DNA from: DSWT01 sp035373625
GTDB taxonomy: Bacteria; Chloroflexota; Anaerolineae; B4-G1; SLSP01
Direction: 5' to 3'
DNA length: 64,000 nucleotides
Assembly (NCBI GenBank): GCA_035373625.1
Contig: DAOSNS010000003.1
Location: forward strand, 124,001-188,000
Made by a program: the position numbers and the translations under genes. Below are positions 49,266 through 58,167 of the stretch, one piece after another. The notes below the pieces were generated by a model. It was given only the letters and a program-made list of their open reading frames with translations, was not told where the DNA came from and did not search any database. Numbering within the stretch: the stretch's first letter is position 1; the number at the start of each line of letters is the position of its first letter.

Positions 49266-49294
49266 ACACCGGCCTGATTCTTTCAGGCCGGTGT
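49266..49294 (-). terminator. Terminator of the small Cys-rich gene
   Basis: ACACCGGCCTGA and TCAGGCCGGTGT form a perfect 12-bp stem with a 5-base loop. On the minus strand it is followed by CTTTTCC. It lies 23 bp after the stop of the gene above. Confidence 0.75.
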
Positions 49295-49317
49295 GGGTGA
49301 TGTGTAAATCCCTTGTT

Positions 49318-49518
49318 CTAAAACAGACGGAACCAATCCGTGCCGGTGATAATCGAACAGGCCAGAATCAAAAACAAAATCAGCAAGATAACACCACAGC
49401 CCATGCCTGTGCACGAGCAGCCTCGCCCAAATCCAAAACGATCCTGAAGCCAGTCGAAAATCGCGTTCAAAAATGCCAGTTGTAAGAGTCCTGCCAGACA
49501 TCCCGGTCGTCGTTCCAT
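49318..49518 (-). CDS. Small Cys-rich membrane protein, unknown function
   Basis: 66 aa. ATG 49518 is preceded by AAGGAGGTTATCACCT, a strong site that selects this start over the longer frame. Sequence plan: RRPGCLAGLLQLAFLNAIFDWLQDRFGFGRG, then GCSCTGMGCG (three Cys in eight residues), then a membrane segment VILLILFLILACSIITG. The Cys cluster at the membrane edge could bind metal or be lipidated; no family name recognised. Own terminator downstream. Confidence 0.72.
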   Translation of the reverse strand: MERRPGCLAGLLQLAFLNAIFDWLQDRFGFGRGCSCTGMGCGVILLILFLILACSIITGTDWFRLF

Positions 49519-49627
49519 AGGTGATAACCTCCTTTTTTGCAATGTGCTATCTGTATTACGCAATTACACGTCGTCAGTTGCACACGCAAGGTACCCGACA
49601 GAGGACACCGCCCACCCTTCTCCTTTT

Positions 49628-50359
49628 CTACATTTCCGGTTCGTCGTCAAAGGGATAGTACTCGGTTCCCTGCGCCGCCGCGCGAATGACCGGATCGTCA
49701 GAGTAGTGCCCACGACGCTCAGGAGGAAGTAATTCCGCGATATGGCGCATTATCTCGTGGCCGATTTGTTCCAGATATTCACGACGCTCCCGCCCACGGC
49801 CGGAGGCCATAAAAGGCCCAAACGGCTGCCCGATATGTGCCGTCACACGCGCCCGCTTGCCCCTGCCGAGCCGGGGCAACACATCAATGAAGCCATCCAG
49901 CCCAACCGGCAGGATACGCGCATTCGTCAACGTTGCGATGAACGCCGCCCCAGGCCGCGGCGGACGCAAAACGGCAGCGGCGCTTGTCCCTTCAGGGAAG
50001 ATGCCTAATACGCCGTTCTGCCTCAGCACCGCCGAGGCCGCACGGATAGCCAACGTCGAGCCGGTACCGCGGAAAACCGGGTAGTAGCCCCACAACTCGC
50101 GGATCCAGCTCAACAGCGGTGGCGCGTTAGGTGTGCGAAAACCACCCAGGAACTCCATCGGCCAGGGGGCGATGCGCACCATCGCCATCGGATCCACAAA
50201 ACTGAAGTGGTTGGCGACAACCAAAAGTGGACCGCTCTTCGGGAAATTTTCTGCTCCCAGGATGTGAAAATCGGTCAATACGTTAAAGATCAAGCGTGTG
50301 GCGCGCTGTACCAGGCCGCGGATTAAACGTCGCCGGGGATATTTGAACTCTTCGGCCAT
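49628..50359 (-). CDS. Lysophospholipid acyltransferase (PlsC-like)
   Basis: 243 aa from ATG 50359 (GGAGGAATCGAAT upstream). The acyltransferase signature NHFSFVD (HxxxxD, ~45) and FPEGTS (~125), with the family's ILPVGLDGF strand, identify the glycerolipid acyltransferase domain. It acts at the inner face of the cytoplasmic membrane on lysophosphatidate-like acceptors. It is the last gene of the MoxR-DUF58-TgpA run, 20 bp after TgpA, though its function need not be linked. Confidence 0.9.
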   Translation of the reverse strand: MAEEFKYPRRRLIRGLVQRATRLIFNVLTDFHILGAENFPKSGPLLVVANHFSFVDPMAMVRIAPWPMEFLGGFRTPNAPPLLSWIRELWGYYPVFRGTGSTLAIRAASAVLRQNGVLGIFPEGTSAAAVLRPPRPGAAFIATLTNARILPVGLDGFIDVLPRLGRGKRARVTAHIGQPFGPFMASGRGRERREYLEQIGHEIMRHIAELLPPERRGHYSDDPVIRAAAQGTEYYPFDDEPEM

Positions 50360-50379
50360 ATTCGATTCCTCCAATCTCA

Positions 50380-52902
50380 TTACACCTGGGAAGGCTGGCC
50401 TAAAGCGGGCAGTGACGCGCGCGCTTTATGGCGTCTGCGCCACAGGCGCGCCAGTTCCAGACGCCATTGCAGTTTCCACCATGCCCACACGGCCGCCCGC
50501 CGCTCCGCATTACCAAGCGTGTGCGGGGAATACCAGGCACGCACGTAAAATTCGACAAGTGCAGGGATTTCATCTTCTGCCGGAGGCAACAGATCGTCGT
50601 CATGGCGGGATTGTGCCACTTCCAGGACCCGTGTGACCAACGCCTGACCGAGTTCGTAGGGTGTATCGCCGGGGTGCATGACAACCTGGAGCCGGCGCGC
50701 TGCCTGCCGCAGACGCTCGTAGAGCAGACTTGCCATCGCTTCGGGCGTGCGCCGGAGCAGCAATAAGGCACTATCCACCCCACTCGCGCCGACAAGGATG
50801 AACGCAACCGCCGCAACGGCGATGAGAAGCCATTGCCACAGCAGTGTGCGGGCCGACGATTTAGCTCCCTGGGGTGGGACAAGCGGCTCGTAGCGTGGGC
50901 GATCCGCCTCCGGCCAGATCAGCGAGTCATTGGATTCATGGGGCCGATAAATCGGTGCAACACCGCCGGTCGGCTCAAACTCGATCCAACCATAGGTGGG
51001 GAAGTAGATTTCGACCCAGGCGTGCGCATTGGCCTCGGTGACGATATAACGCGCGTTCGTAATATCATAACTGCCGGTGGTATAGCCGATGACCAGGCGC
51101 GCCGGTAGCCCCGCCGCTCGCGCCAGCACAACCATCGCGGTTGCATAGTAATCGCAATAGCCCTTTTTCAACTCAAAGAGAAAATAATCGGCAATATCGG
51201 CCATCGCCGGTGGTTTGGGCACATCCAGGGTGTAGGGGAATTCCCGCAAGTAACTTTCAATCGCCACAGCCCGATCATAGGGTGTGGGTTGCGTGGCAGT
51301 GAGATCGCGTGCCAGAACGCGGACCCGTTCCGGTGTCGTCTCCGGCAATTGCAGATAACGCTCCCGTATCCATTCAGGGTAGTCGCTACCTTCAGCCCGC
51401 AATGCCTCCACAGTGTAGACCGGCACCAGGGAATCGGCGCGATAGGTGCGCGCTTCCGCCGTTACGGCGAAGATTTCGCCCGGCGGACGCGCTGAGACAT
51501 CGTAGTCCTGATCCATCGAGACAAATTGCCCGTCTATGTAGACCATGCCACCCAATTCACCGATGATCCGCACTTCCTGACGTAAAACGCGCGTATGGGA
51601 CACGACTTCAGGATCGAGAAACAGCTCTCCGGCCTTATACGTCAGCAATTCCGTGGCGCTGGTGGCCCATCCCTGTCCAAAATAACGGTCGTAAGTCAGA
51701 CTTCGCCAGTAATGGCGCGGGATGGTGATATTCATCAATTCGGTATCTATGTACGGCTCATCCGGCAAGGGGGGAATTTCGCCCGTACTGACGACGAAAG
51801 CCACAATCCGTGAGAGTTCAGGCCCGGAGCCGATCAGGTGGCGGCGGGGCAGGTCGGTGCTGCGAAGCAGTCGCTGGGCCGGGCGCGCCGGCTCGGAGAG
51901 AGGTCGTTGTTCTACGCCGAAGGATTTGGCAATGTCTACAGCAGGGGATGGCGGTTCTTCCTCTTTGCTCGCGGTCAACTCGCTGATCCAATCTGCCAGT
52001 TTGCGATAGGAAAACGCCGGCAAGGTTGCAGACGCCAGCACCAAAAGCAGCGATACCCCAATTGTCACCATCGTCAACTCGGTCCATAAATCCCGCGAGA
52101 AGTCTATGTTGACCCTTGTCCAATGCAGTTCACGCTCACGATGGGCGGTCAGGGCAAGCAAAATCAACAGCACGCCCAAAAACGGCAGTAAAATGCCGGA
52201 AGGCGCATACGTATACGCCAGGAGGAAGGAGAGCAGGAAGCCGGCAGGCAATATCCCGATGACGGTCTGGCGTTTGTGACTCACCCACCAGCCGGCCCAC
52301 AACGCACACAGCCACGTCACGAAGCCCCACACCAAAACCGTCCCCACGGGATCATACGTCCCGGCGCCGGAGAAAATTGCCGCCAACCACTTGTAGGCGC
52401 GCGATAGCAATGTCCCCATGCCGGCCCACAACGCACCGAAAGCATCGGGAACCAGCATCCAATCCACCCCGCGGACCGGCGTCAGTCCGAACTCGCCGGT
52501 TTTGAAGGAGTACGAGGCCAAATAGAGCAGCCTTTCCCATATCCAGGCGAAAAGCTGTCCGATGAAGGCAAAAGCGGCGCGCACGATGTCGGCCATCTCG
52601 TCGCCCAGGCGGCCTACCCGCGTCAAAATGAATTCCGCACCGAACGTCAGGCCCAGCAGCGTCACCAACCAGCCGCGCAGGGGAAGTACTCCCAAGAGCC
52701 ATCCTGTGGTCATCGCCACAAAGACAACCAGGAGGATGAAGCCAAACTGCAACCCGGAAACCAGTTCCACCAATCCGGCCGCAAAGATGCTCAGTGCGAC
52801 CAACAACAAAGCCCACAGCAACAAACCTTTCGGTCCAATCCAGGCGAGCAATCGCGCCGGCAAGCCGGCATGCGTCTCGGTTGTCGTCACACGCGCATAC
52901 AT
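50380..52902 (-). CDS. TgpA-like membrane transglutaminase with DUF4129 tail
   Basis: 840 aa. N-terminal TgpA_N membrane domain (~25-285, about eight segments). The extracytoplasmic transglutaminase core is near ~575-655: the catalytic Cys is in KKGYCDYYATAMVVLARAAGLPARLVIGY and the His in TEANAHAWVEIYFPTYGWIEFEPTGG. One further segment (~695-720) is followed by a cytoplasmic DUF4129 domain to ~820 (LRQAARRLQVVMHPGDTPYELGQALV...FYVRAWYSPHTLGNAERR). In Pseudomonas TgpA is a periplasmic-facing transglutaminase. Its ATG overlaps the TAA of the DUF58 gene (TAATG), so the two are translationally coupled. Confidence 0.93.
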   Translation of the reverse strand: MYARVTTTETHAGLPARLLAWIGPKGLLLWALLLVALSIFAAGLVELVSGLQFGFILLVVFVAMTTGWLLGVLPLRGWLVTLLGLTFGAEFILTRVGRLGDEMADIVRAAFAFIGQLFAWIWERLLYLASYSFKTGEFGLTPVRGVDWMLVPDAFGALWAGMGTLLSRAYKWLAAIFSGAGTYDPVGTVLVWGFVTWLCALWAGWWVSHKRQTVIGILPAGFLLSFLLAYTYAPSGILLPFLGVLLILLALTAHRERELHWTRVNIDFSRDLWTELTMVTIGVSLLLVLASATLPAFSYRKLADWISELTASKEEEPPSPAVDIAKSFGVEQRPLSEPARPAQRLLRSTDLPRRHLIGSGPELSRIVAFVVSTGEIPPLPDEPYIDTELMNITIPRHYWRSLTYDRYFGQGWATSATELLTYKAGELFLDPEVVSHTRVLRQEVRIIGELGGMVYIDGQFVSMDQDYDVSARPPGEIFAVTAEARTYRADSLVPVYTVEALRAEGSDYPEWIRERYLQLPETTPERVRVLARDLTATQPTPYDRAVAIESYLREFPYTLDVPKPPAMADIADYFLFELKKGYCDYYATAMVVLARAAGLPARLVIGYTTGSYDITNARYIVTEANAHAWVEIYFPTYGWIEFEPTGGVAPIYRPHESNDSLIWPEADRPRYEPLVPPQGAKSSARTLLWQWLLIAVAAVAFILVGASGVDSALLLLRRTPEAMASLLYERLRQAARRLQVVMHPGDTPYELGQALVTRVLEVAQSRHDDDLLPPAEDEIPALVEFYVRAWYSPHTLGNAERRAAVWAWWKLQWRLELARLWRRRHKARASLPALGQPSQV

Positions 52903-54197
52903 TATGTCAGTGACCTCCAGGGCACATCGGCGACACGATAGCTAGGCACAGCGCGGCCGGTTCCCAATACCCGCCAGCCCCAACGTCCCTGCTGGCCGGG
53001 GCGCATTTCAGGCCGATCCAGCACATCTTTGGTGATGCGATAATGGGCGACGCCCAGTCCCAGCAATGCCGCTTCCACAAGCAGCGTGTTGCCCGGGCCG
53101 CCGAAAGAAGCCGGGTCCATCAACAAGACGGTCGGGACGGCACCGCTTCGAATCAGTGGCACCAGCGACTCTACCCAGGCGGTGCTCATCGAGGGGGTAA
53201 TGATGATAATGCTGGTGTGCGGTCCCATGCTGGGTCGCAGACGCTCCATCACTTCTTCCAGCGGACGCGAGCCGCGAGAAATCAATGCCAGAGAGCGCAG
53301 AATTTCCCAGCGTCGGCCTTCACCTTGCTGCGGCGGTAACCAGACCAGATCCTTACCATAGGCGGCCAGCCCGACCGAATGGCGCAGGCGAATCCCTTGA
53401 TCGGCCAGCGAGGCCGCCAGGACAATGCCATGCTCGTCGGTAGCGTTCTCCTCCAGGCCGACCTGCACATGCTCATCCAGGTCCAGCAGAATCCACCAGT
53501 CACCGGAAGGCGTGCCGTCGAAGAGACGTACATATAACTCGTCGCGTCGCGCCGTCGTCCGCCAGTGAATCCAACGCCGGCTGTCGCCGGTGACATACTC
53601 CCGCACCGTCGAAGCGCTGACCGTCCGATCAAGTGCGTTGGGACGCGGTCGTCCGTCGCCAGAACGGCCACCGGGCGCGATTTGGATGTTCGGCAAAGGG
53701 ACAATGGGCGGAAGCACCAGCAGCGGCAGGGCCGCCGGATAGCTCAACGAGACCGAAAACAGGCCAAAGGGATCGCCCGTGTGCAGATGGGTCGGTCCCA
53801 AGACGAAGAGGCCACGGCGGCTACAAGTTGCTTCGGTGTGCCAGCGTATCGAATCCCGCCCCGGCAGACCTGTTCCCCGGCTGGCGTGGTAATCGGGCAG
53901 TGTAGATTGGTCATTCACCTCGACCCAGACGCCGGGTGCCCATCCCTCATTGCGCAAGGTGAAGCGTTCTACCAGCCGGTCGCCTACCTGCGCCCACCCA
54001 AAGCGCATTTCGCGCGTGAGATCAAGGCCCCGCGCCAGCGAACGTGCCCAGAGGTAGCCCACGAGCAACGCGCCCCCCAGTCCCACGTACAACACCCGCC
54101 ACCCGCGATAAGGCGCAACCAGATCGGTGATGATGGCGGCCAGCACCAAAACAGGCAGGAGCCAGGAGTTCAAGCGAATTTTGGGTTTGGCGTTCAC
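52902..54197 (-). CDS. DUF58 domain protein
   Basis: 431 aa. Two N-terminal membrane segments (~12-50), a beta-rich region, then the DUF58 core VREYVTGDSRRWIHWRTTARRDELYVRLFDGTPSGDWWILLDLD (~195-240). A von-Willebrand-A-like fold follows with ITPSMSTAWVESLVPLIRSG. GTG start, as no ATG fits. It lies 15 bp after MoxR and overlaps TgpA. The trio MoxR-DUF58-transglutaminase is a conserved bacterial operon of unproven function; the ATPase is thought to act on the vWA-like protein. Confidence 0.92.
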   Translation of the reverse strand: MNAKPKIRLNSWLLPVLVLAAIITDLVAPYRGWRVLYVGLGGALLVGYLWARSLARGLDLTREMRFGWAQVGDRLVERFTLRNEGWAPGVWVEVNDQSTLPDYHASRGTGLPGRDSIRWHTEATCSRRGLFVLGPTHLHTGDPFGLFSVSLSYPAALPLLVLPPIVPLPNIQIAPGGRSGDGRPRPNALDRTVSASTVREYVTGDSRRWIHWRTTARRDELYVRLFDGTPSGDWWILLDLDEHVQVGLEENATDEHGIVLAASLADQGIRLRHSVGLAAYGKDLVWLPPQQGEGRRWEILRSLALISRGSRPLEEVMERLRPSMGPHTSIIIITPSMSTAWVESLVPLIRSGAVPTVLLMDPASFGGPGNTLLVEAALLGLGVAHYRITKDVLDRPEMRPGQQGRWGWRVLGTGRAVPSYRVADVPWRSLT

Positions 54198-54212
54198 AGT
54201 TATACGCTCAAC

Positions 54213-55175
54213 TCAACGAACCGTCCCCTGGGCCGATTTGACTTCTGGAACGGGGACACCTTCAAGGATTGCCTCTACCACGTCTTCCGGCGCCACGTTG
54301 CGCAGGCGGGCGCTTGGACTCATGATCAGGCGGTGCGCCAATACGGCCGGCGCGACAGCCTTAATGTCATCGGGCAGCACAAAATCGCGGGCATACAACG
54401 CCGCGCGCGCCTGTCCCACACGGTAGAGCGTGAGGCTGCCGCGCGGGCTGGCGCCCAGGTAAATGTCACCGTGCTGACGTGTGTGCTGCACCAACCGCAC
54501 GATGTATTCTTTTACAGCCGGCGCGACGTAGATGGATTTGATGGCTTCCTGCGCCGCGAGCACTTCTTCGGTGGAAGCCACCGGCTGCAAGTCCTCCACC
54601 GGATGGTGAAATTGCTGGCGCTCCAGGACTTCGATCTCATCCTTCGTCGCCGGATACCCCAATTTGAGCCGCATCAAGAAGCGATCCAACTGAGCTTCAG
54701 GCAAAGGGAAGGTGCCTTCATACTCTACAGGGTTTTGTGTCGCCATCACCATAAAGGGTCTGGGCAACGCATGGGTCACGCCATCTACCGTGATCTGACG
54801 CTCTTCCATAGCTTCCAGTAATGCGGCCTGCGTCTTGGGGGTGGCGCGGTTGATTTCGTCAATCAGCACGACCTGTGCCATCAACGGGCCAGGTTGGAAG
54901 ACGAATTCGCGGGTAGCCTGATTGTAGATGGATACGCCGGTCACATCGCTGGGCAGCATATCGGGCGTGAATTGCAGACGGCCAAACGAACAACCGAGGG
55001 AGCGTGCCAGGCTGCGGGCTAACATTGTTTTTCCCACCCCAGGCACATCCTCAATTAACAAGTGTCCCTGGCTCAACAACCCCATCACGGCCAGTTCCAC
55101 AACAGCGCGCTTTCCGACAATGACACGCTCGATGTTATCAATCACACGCCGGGCAAAGTCCTGCACACTCCCCAT
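54213..55175 (-). CDS. MoxR-family AAA+ ATPase
   Basis: 320 aa. Walker A EDVPGVGKTMLARSLARSLG (~40-58), Walker B VVLIDEINRATPKTQAALLEAMEE, sensor MVMATQNPVEYEGTFPLPEAQLDRFLM, and the C-terminal lid ASPRGSLTLYRVGQARAALYARDFVLPDDIKAVA. These are MoxR-subfamily signatures; members act as chaperone-like ATPases on vWA proteins. GGGGAGGATATACAAC precedes ATG. First gene of the four-gene operon. Confidence 0.96.
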   Translation of the reverse strand: MGSVQDFARRVIDNIERVIVGKRAVVELAVMGLLSQGHLLIEDVPGVGKTMLARSLARSLGCSFGRLQFTPDMLPSDVTGVSIYNQATREFVFQPGPLMAQVVLIDEINRATPKTQAALLEAMEERQITVDGVTHALPRPFMVMATQNPVEYEGTFPLPEAQLDRFLMRLKLGYPATKDEIEVLERQQFHHPVEDLQPVASTEEVLAAQEAIKSIYVAPAVKEYIVRLVQHTRQHGDIYLGASPRGSLTLYRVGQARAALYARDFVLPDDIKAVAPAVLAHRLIMSPSARLRNVAPEDVVEAILEGVPVPEVKSAQGTVR

Positions 55176-55280
55176 GTTGTATATCCTCCCCTGAAAGTAG
55201 TGATTAGGAATTCGGGCTGGGGATAGGAGATTATCCGTCCCCTAATCCCTGGTCCCAACCCCTCTAAATATGCAGTTGAA

Positions 55281-55300
55281 AATCCGTTCAATCCGTTAAG
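55281..55300 (+). repeat. Partial copy of the AATCCGTTCAATCC intergenic repeat
   Basis: AATCCGTTCAATCCGTTAAG, preceded by AGTTGAAA, matches the first part of the repeats at 3164 and 58036. Confidence 0.5.
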
Positions 55301-55388
55301 AAGATCAACCGTGGATTGATGTGGGATTCCTTTGGAAGTATAGCACATCCCGCTGGCAACACAACAATACCCCAGGGCCTTATCATTC

Positions 55389-55960
55389 TTGCGCCGAGGG
55401 GAACGCCAGTTCCCCGTTTTTAGCGAGCAACGCGGATCTGGCGATCCGCTCGAAGCTACGCGGACCTGCGAACCGCTCGAAGCAACGCGGACCTGCGATC
55501 TGCTCACAGCAACGTGGATCTGGCGATTCGTTCAAAGCTACGCGGACCTGCGATCCGCTCGAAGCCAGAGAATTATTGCAACGAGAATGATAATGCGCTG
55601 ATGCTCCGCAGAGCCTCATCATTCTTGCGCCGAGGGGAACGCCAGTTCCCCGAAACAACGCGGATCTGGCGATCCGCTCGAAGCAACGCGGACCTGCGAA
55701 CCGCTCGAAGCCAGAGAGTTATTGTAACGAGAATGATAATGCGCTGATGCTCCGCNNNNNNNNNNNNNNNNNNNNNNNNNNNNNNNNNNNNNNNNNNNNN
55801 NNNNNNNNNNNNNNNNNNNNNNNNNNNNNNNNNNNNNNNNNNNNNNNNNNNNNNNAGCAACGCGGATCTGGCGATCCGCTCGAAGCAATGCGGAGCGATC
55901 CGCTCGAAGCCAGAGAATTATTGTAACGAGAATGATAATGCGCTGATGCTCCGTTGCATA
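55389..55960 (-). repeat. Hairpin repeat array F (inverted orientation, gap inside)
   Basis: Same family as arrays A and E but on the other strand. Each composite unit opens with GGGGAAC-GCCA-GTTCCCC (55398-55415; next at 55634-55651). Then come tandem 27-28-bp hairpins of the GCGGATC-TGGC-GATCCGC type, with starts at 55432, 55460, 55487, 55514 and 55542 (five in unit 1, two in unit 2). Each unit ends in a tail GCCAGAGA-TTATTG-AACGAGAATGATAATGCGCTGATGCTCCG. Units differ in number of hairpins. The 850 bp between moxR and the divergent methyltransferase hold nothing else. Confidence 0.9.
55756..55855. other. Assembly gap (100 N) within repeat array F
   Basis: Exactly 100 N, bounded by the tail of one composite unit (GATGCTCCGC) and the hairpin part of another (AGCAACGCGG). 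The real gap length is probably a scaffold placeholder. Confidence 0.95.
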
Positions 55961-56032
55961 CTGTCGGTTTCCAGGGTATCATGGCACTATCCCAGAAAAT
56001 GAAAAGGATGAGAGTCGCTACGCGATGTAGCT

Positions 56033-57148
56033 ATGGAATTTTTGTGGATGAGATACACGCTCCCCAACGGGGCGGTGGATATGGCACGGTTGCCGGGTGT
56101 GCCTGAACCCGGAGCAGAACACGCAGCATTGTTCACCGCCGCGCAATCCGTCCATGCGACGCGCATCTTCGTTGCCGGCCCCGGCGCAACGGCAACGGCG
56201 CTCTGGGCAGCCCAAACAGGCGCGGATGTGCTCTTCTGGACGGAGAACATCGCCGAAGGCCAATCGCTGACGGCTACTTTCGCCCACAACCGGCTGCCCG
56301 TGCCGCAGAGCTTCGTGCAGGCCGACTTTGCCGGGATGTCACCGGCAACCTGCGCAGCCGCTCTCATCCATTTGCCACGCGGCCGGGAAATGCAGGAGGA
56401 GGCGTTCCGGCTGGCTGCGGCAATGCTGATCCCCGGTGGCTGGCTGGTTTTCGTCGGTGCGACCCGCGAAGGCGTGAAGAGCGCACGTCAACAGGCCGCC
56501 GCCATCTTTGGGCAGGCCGGCATCGTCGCCCGCAAGGGGGGCTATCACGCGGGGCTGGCACGACGCCCAACCGGTGATTTCCCATTCCCCGAAATCCACC
56601 GTACCGAGTGCCCTATCGTGGTGGACGGGATGCCGACACGCCTGGTGAGTTATGCGGGCGTCTTCGCCGCCGAACGGCTGGATGACGGCGCGGCGGCGCT
56701 CATCGCAGGGATGCAGATTTCGCCCGGCACGCGCGTCCTGGATCTGGGGTGCGGCACAGGTCTGGTGGGATTGGCGGCGCTGCGACGCGGGGCGCAAGTT
56801 GTCCTGACGGATGTTTCGGCGCGCGCCGTTGTCTCGGCACGGGAGACACTTGCTGCCAACGGTTATGCCGATGTCCCCGTGGTGCACACCTGCGGCGCAT
56901 CAGCACTGGAGACGGGCACTTTCGATACCGTAATCACCAATCCGCCGTTCCATCAGGGGCGCGACATTCACTTCGAGACGGCGCAAATGTTCATCCGCGA
57001 GGCAGCCCGCGTACTCAAGGCCGGAGGAACGCTATACCTGGTCGCCAACGCTTTCCTCAATTATGCGCCGTGGTTGAAGGCACATTTTTCAAATGTGCAG
57101 GCCGTGTGGGAAAATGGGCGGTTTCGTGTATGGAAAGGGCAGAAATAA
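56033..57148 (+). CDS. RsmC/RlmG-like class I methyltransferase
   Basis: 371 aa, with the duplicated-domain plan of RsmC/RlmG rRNA guanine-N2 methyltransferases. A decayed N-terminal Rossmann half (~40-160) is followed by a working C-terminal half. The AdoMet loop VLDLGCGTGLVGLAAL (~240) and the target-base motif TNPPFHQG (~305, NPPF) belong to the latter, with the end VANAFLNYAPWL, a typical RsmC phrase. Substrate is probably ribosomal RNA. ATG 56033 lacks a clear ribosome-binding site; ATG 56048 is an alternative. It faces away from moxR across repeat array F. Confidence 0.88.
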   Translation: MEFLWMRYTLPNGAVDMARLPGVPEPGAEHAALFTAAQSVHATRIFVAGPGATATALWAAQTGADVLFWTENIAEGQSLTATFAHNRLPVPQSFVQADFAGMSPATCAAALIHLPRGREMQEEAFRLAAAMLIPGGWLVFVGATREGVKSARQQAAAIFGQAGIVARKGGYHAGLARRPTGDFPFPEIHRTECPIVVDGMPTRLVSYAGVFAAERLDDGAAALIAGMQISPGTRVLDLGCGTGLVGLAALRRGAQVVLTDVSARAVVSARETLAANGYADVPVVHTCGASALETGTFDTVITNPPFHQGRDIHFETAQMFIREAARVLKAGGTLYLVANAFLNYAPWLKAHFSNVQAVWENGRFRVWKGQK

Positions 57149-57157
57149 CACAATCAA

Positions 57158-57184
57158 TGAGGCGGCCCGAATGAGGCCGCCTCA
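57158..57184 (-). terminator. Hairpin between methyltransferase and ferritin genes
   Basis: TGAGGCGGCC and GGCCGCCTCA form a 10-bp stem with a 7-base loop between convergent genes. It is followed on the minus strand by a moderately T-rich run. Confidence 0.6.
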
Positions 57185-57211
57185 CAACAAAGAGAGCGAC
57201 GTCCCTACCCT

Positions 57212-57703
57212 TTACCCGCGCGTGCCTAACTGTTGATCCAGCATGAGCAGGATGTTTGGATGACCGCCGGCCATCTTAAACTTCTCGGCAATCGTGCGGG
57301 CGTTGTCCTCTTCCTCAACCTGCTCGTTGATATACCACTGGAGGAAAGTCTGCGTGGCATAATCCTTTTCCGCCACCGCCAGCTCGTAAAGTGCGTAGAT
57401 CAGGCTCGTGACCTTCTGTTCGTGGGCATAGACTTCTTCGGCCAAAGAGAGGATGGAGCCAAACTCGACCGGTGGCTGCTGAATGGCTTCCAGGATCACC
57501 CGTCCGCCCCGCTCAACGATGTAATGATAGAACTTCATGGCGTGCTTCAACTCTTCCTGACATTGCTCGCGCAGCCAATGGGCGTACCCGGGCATACTTA
57601 CCGAATCACAATACGCGGCCATCGCCAGATAGAGGTAAGCTGAATAGTTCTCTGCCTGAATTTGCTTGTTGATGGCGTTTTCCATGTTCTTGCTCAGTTC
57701 CAT
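57212..57703 (-). CDS. ftnA: Ferritin (FtnA-like)
   Basis: 163 aa, typical of non-haem bacterial ferritin. Ferroxidase ligands are visible: Glu in INKQIQAENYSAYLYL (~17), Glu and His in QEELKHAMKFYHYI (~50-53), Glu in EEVYAHEQKVT (~94), and EQVEEEDNARTIAEKFKMAGG at ~127-145. It oxidises Fe2+ and stores iron in a 24-mer shell in the cytosol (family knowledge). AGGATAACT precedes ATG. Followed in the transcript direction by a terminator; the small gene above it on the same strand may be co-transcribed. Confidence 0.96.
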   Translation of the reverse strand: MELSKNMENAINKQIQAENYSAYLYLAMAAYCDSVSMPGYAHWLREQCQEELKHAMKFYHYIVERGGRVILEAIQQPPVEFGSILSLAEEVYAHEQKVTSLIYALYELAVAEKDYATQTFLQWYINEQVEEEDNARTIAEKFKMAGGHPNILLMLDQQLGTRG

Positions 57704-57735
57704 AGTTATCCTCCATATCTTTTAGCGAATGATGA

Positions 57736-57951
57736 TTATGACCAGTGGCCACATGCCAGGCGTTCCTGGATGCGGTCCACAACTTCTTTCAGCACTATGT
57801 CCATATCGAATTCATCTCCCAACGTCTCTGATGAGTCTTCCAGTGTTTCAAAAAGGTACATAATCCACCCACCCCACTCTTCAGGAGGCAGGTGAACCAG
57901 AGCCATCGCCGCTGTATGCATTGCACTTTGGACTACGCTTCGTGTGACCAT
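57736..57951 (-). CDS. Small acidic protein, unknown
   Basis: 71 aa, MVTRSVVQSAMHTAAMALVH... then LPPEEWGGWIMYLFETLEDSSETLGDEFDMDIVLKEVVDRIQERL, a helical, acidic, soluble pattern. TAGGAGTCTGAT precedes ATG. It is 32 bp upstream of ferritin on the same strand. No family recognised. Confidence 0.65.
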   Translation of the reverse strand: MVTRSVVQSAMHTAAMALVHLPPEEWGGWIMYLFETLEDSSETLGDEFDMDIVLKEVVDRIQERLACGHWS

Positions 57952-58035
57952 ATCAGACTCCTAGAAAATCATTGGCACGTCGGGAGGGTTACTCAGCCGC
58001 CAACTCGTTACCAATCGTATGATGTACGAGTCAAA

Positions 58036-58056
58036 AATCCGTTCAATCCATTGACA
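58036..58056 (+). repeat. Second exact copy of the 21-bp intergenic repeat
   Basis: Identical over 21 bases to 3164-3184 (starts AATCCGTTCAATCC, ends TTGACA), in the divergent spacer before the Wzz-like gene. The terminal TTGACA resembles a -35 hexamer, but no good -10 follows at the right distance in either copy. Confidence 0.6.
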
Positions 58057-58112
58057 TCCAACATCTACTGCTACACTCTTTAGTTTAATCGCTATGAGAG
58101 AAAAGTCAAAAA

Positions 58113-58121
58113 TGGTATAAT
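58113..58121 (+). promoter_or_regulatory. Extended -10 promoter of the Wzz-like gene
   Basis: TGGTATAAT matches TGnTATAAT, an extended -10 element, 46 bp before ATG. No -35 of note, as expected for that promoter type. Confidence 0.5.
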
Positions 58122-58167
58122 ATCGCCAGACCAACGAACCCATACACAGACAGTTCCAGGAGGTGCG

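Noticed and set aside
55389..55960. Possible CRISPR array
   Set aside because: The 27-28-bp period is suggestive, but there are no unique spacers: successive units are the same palindrome with point changes. No cas genes are present.
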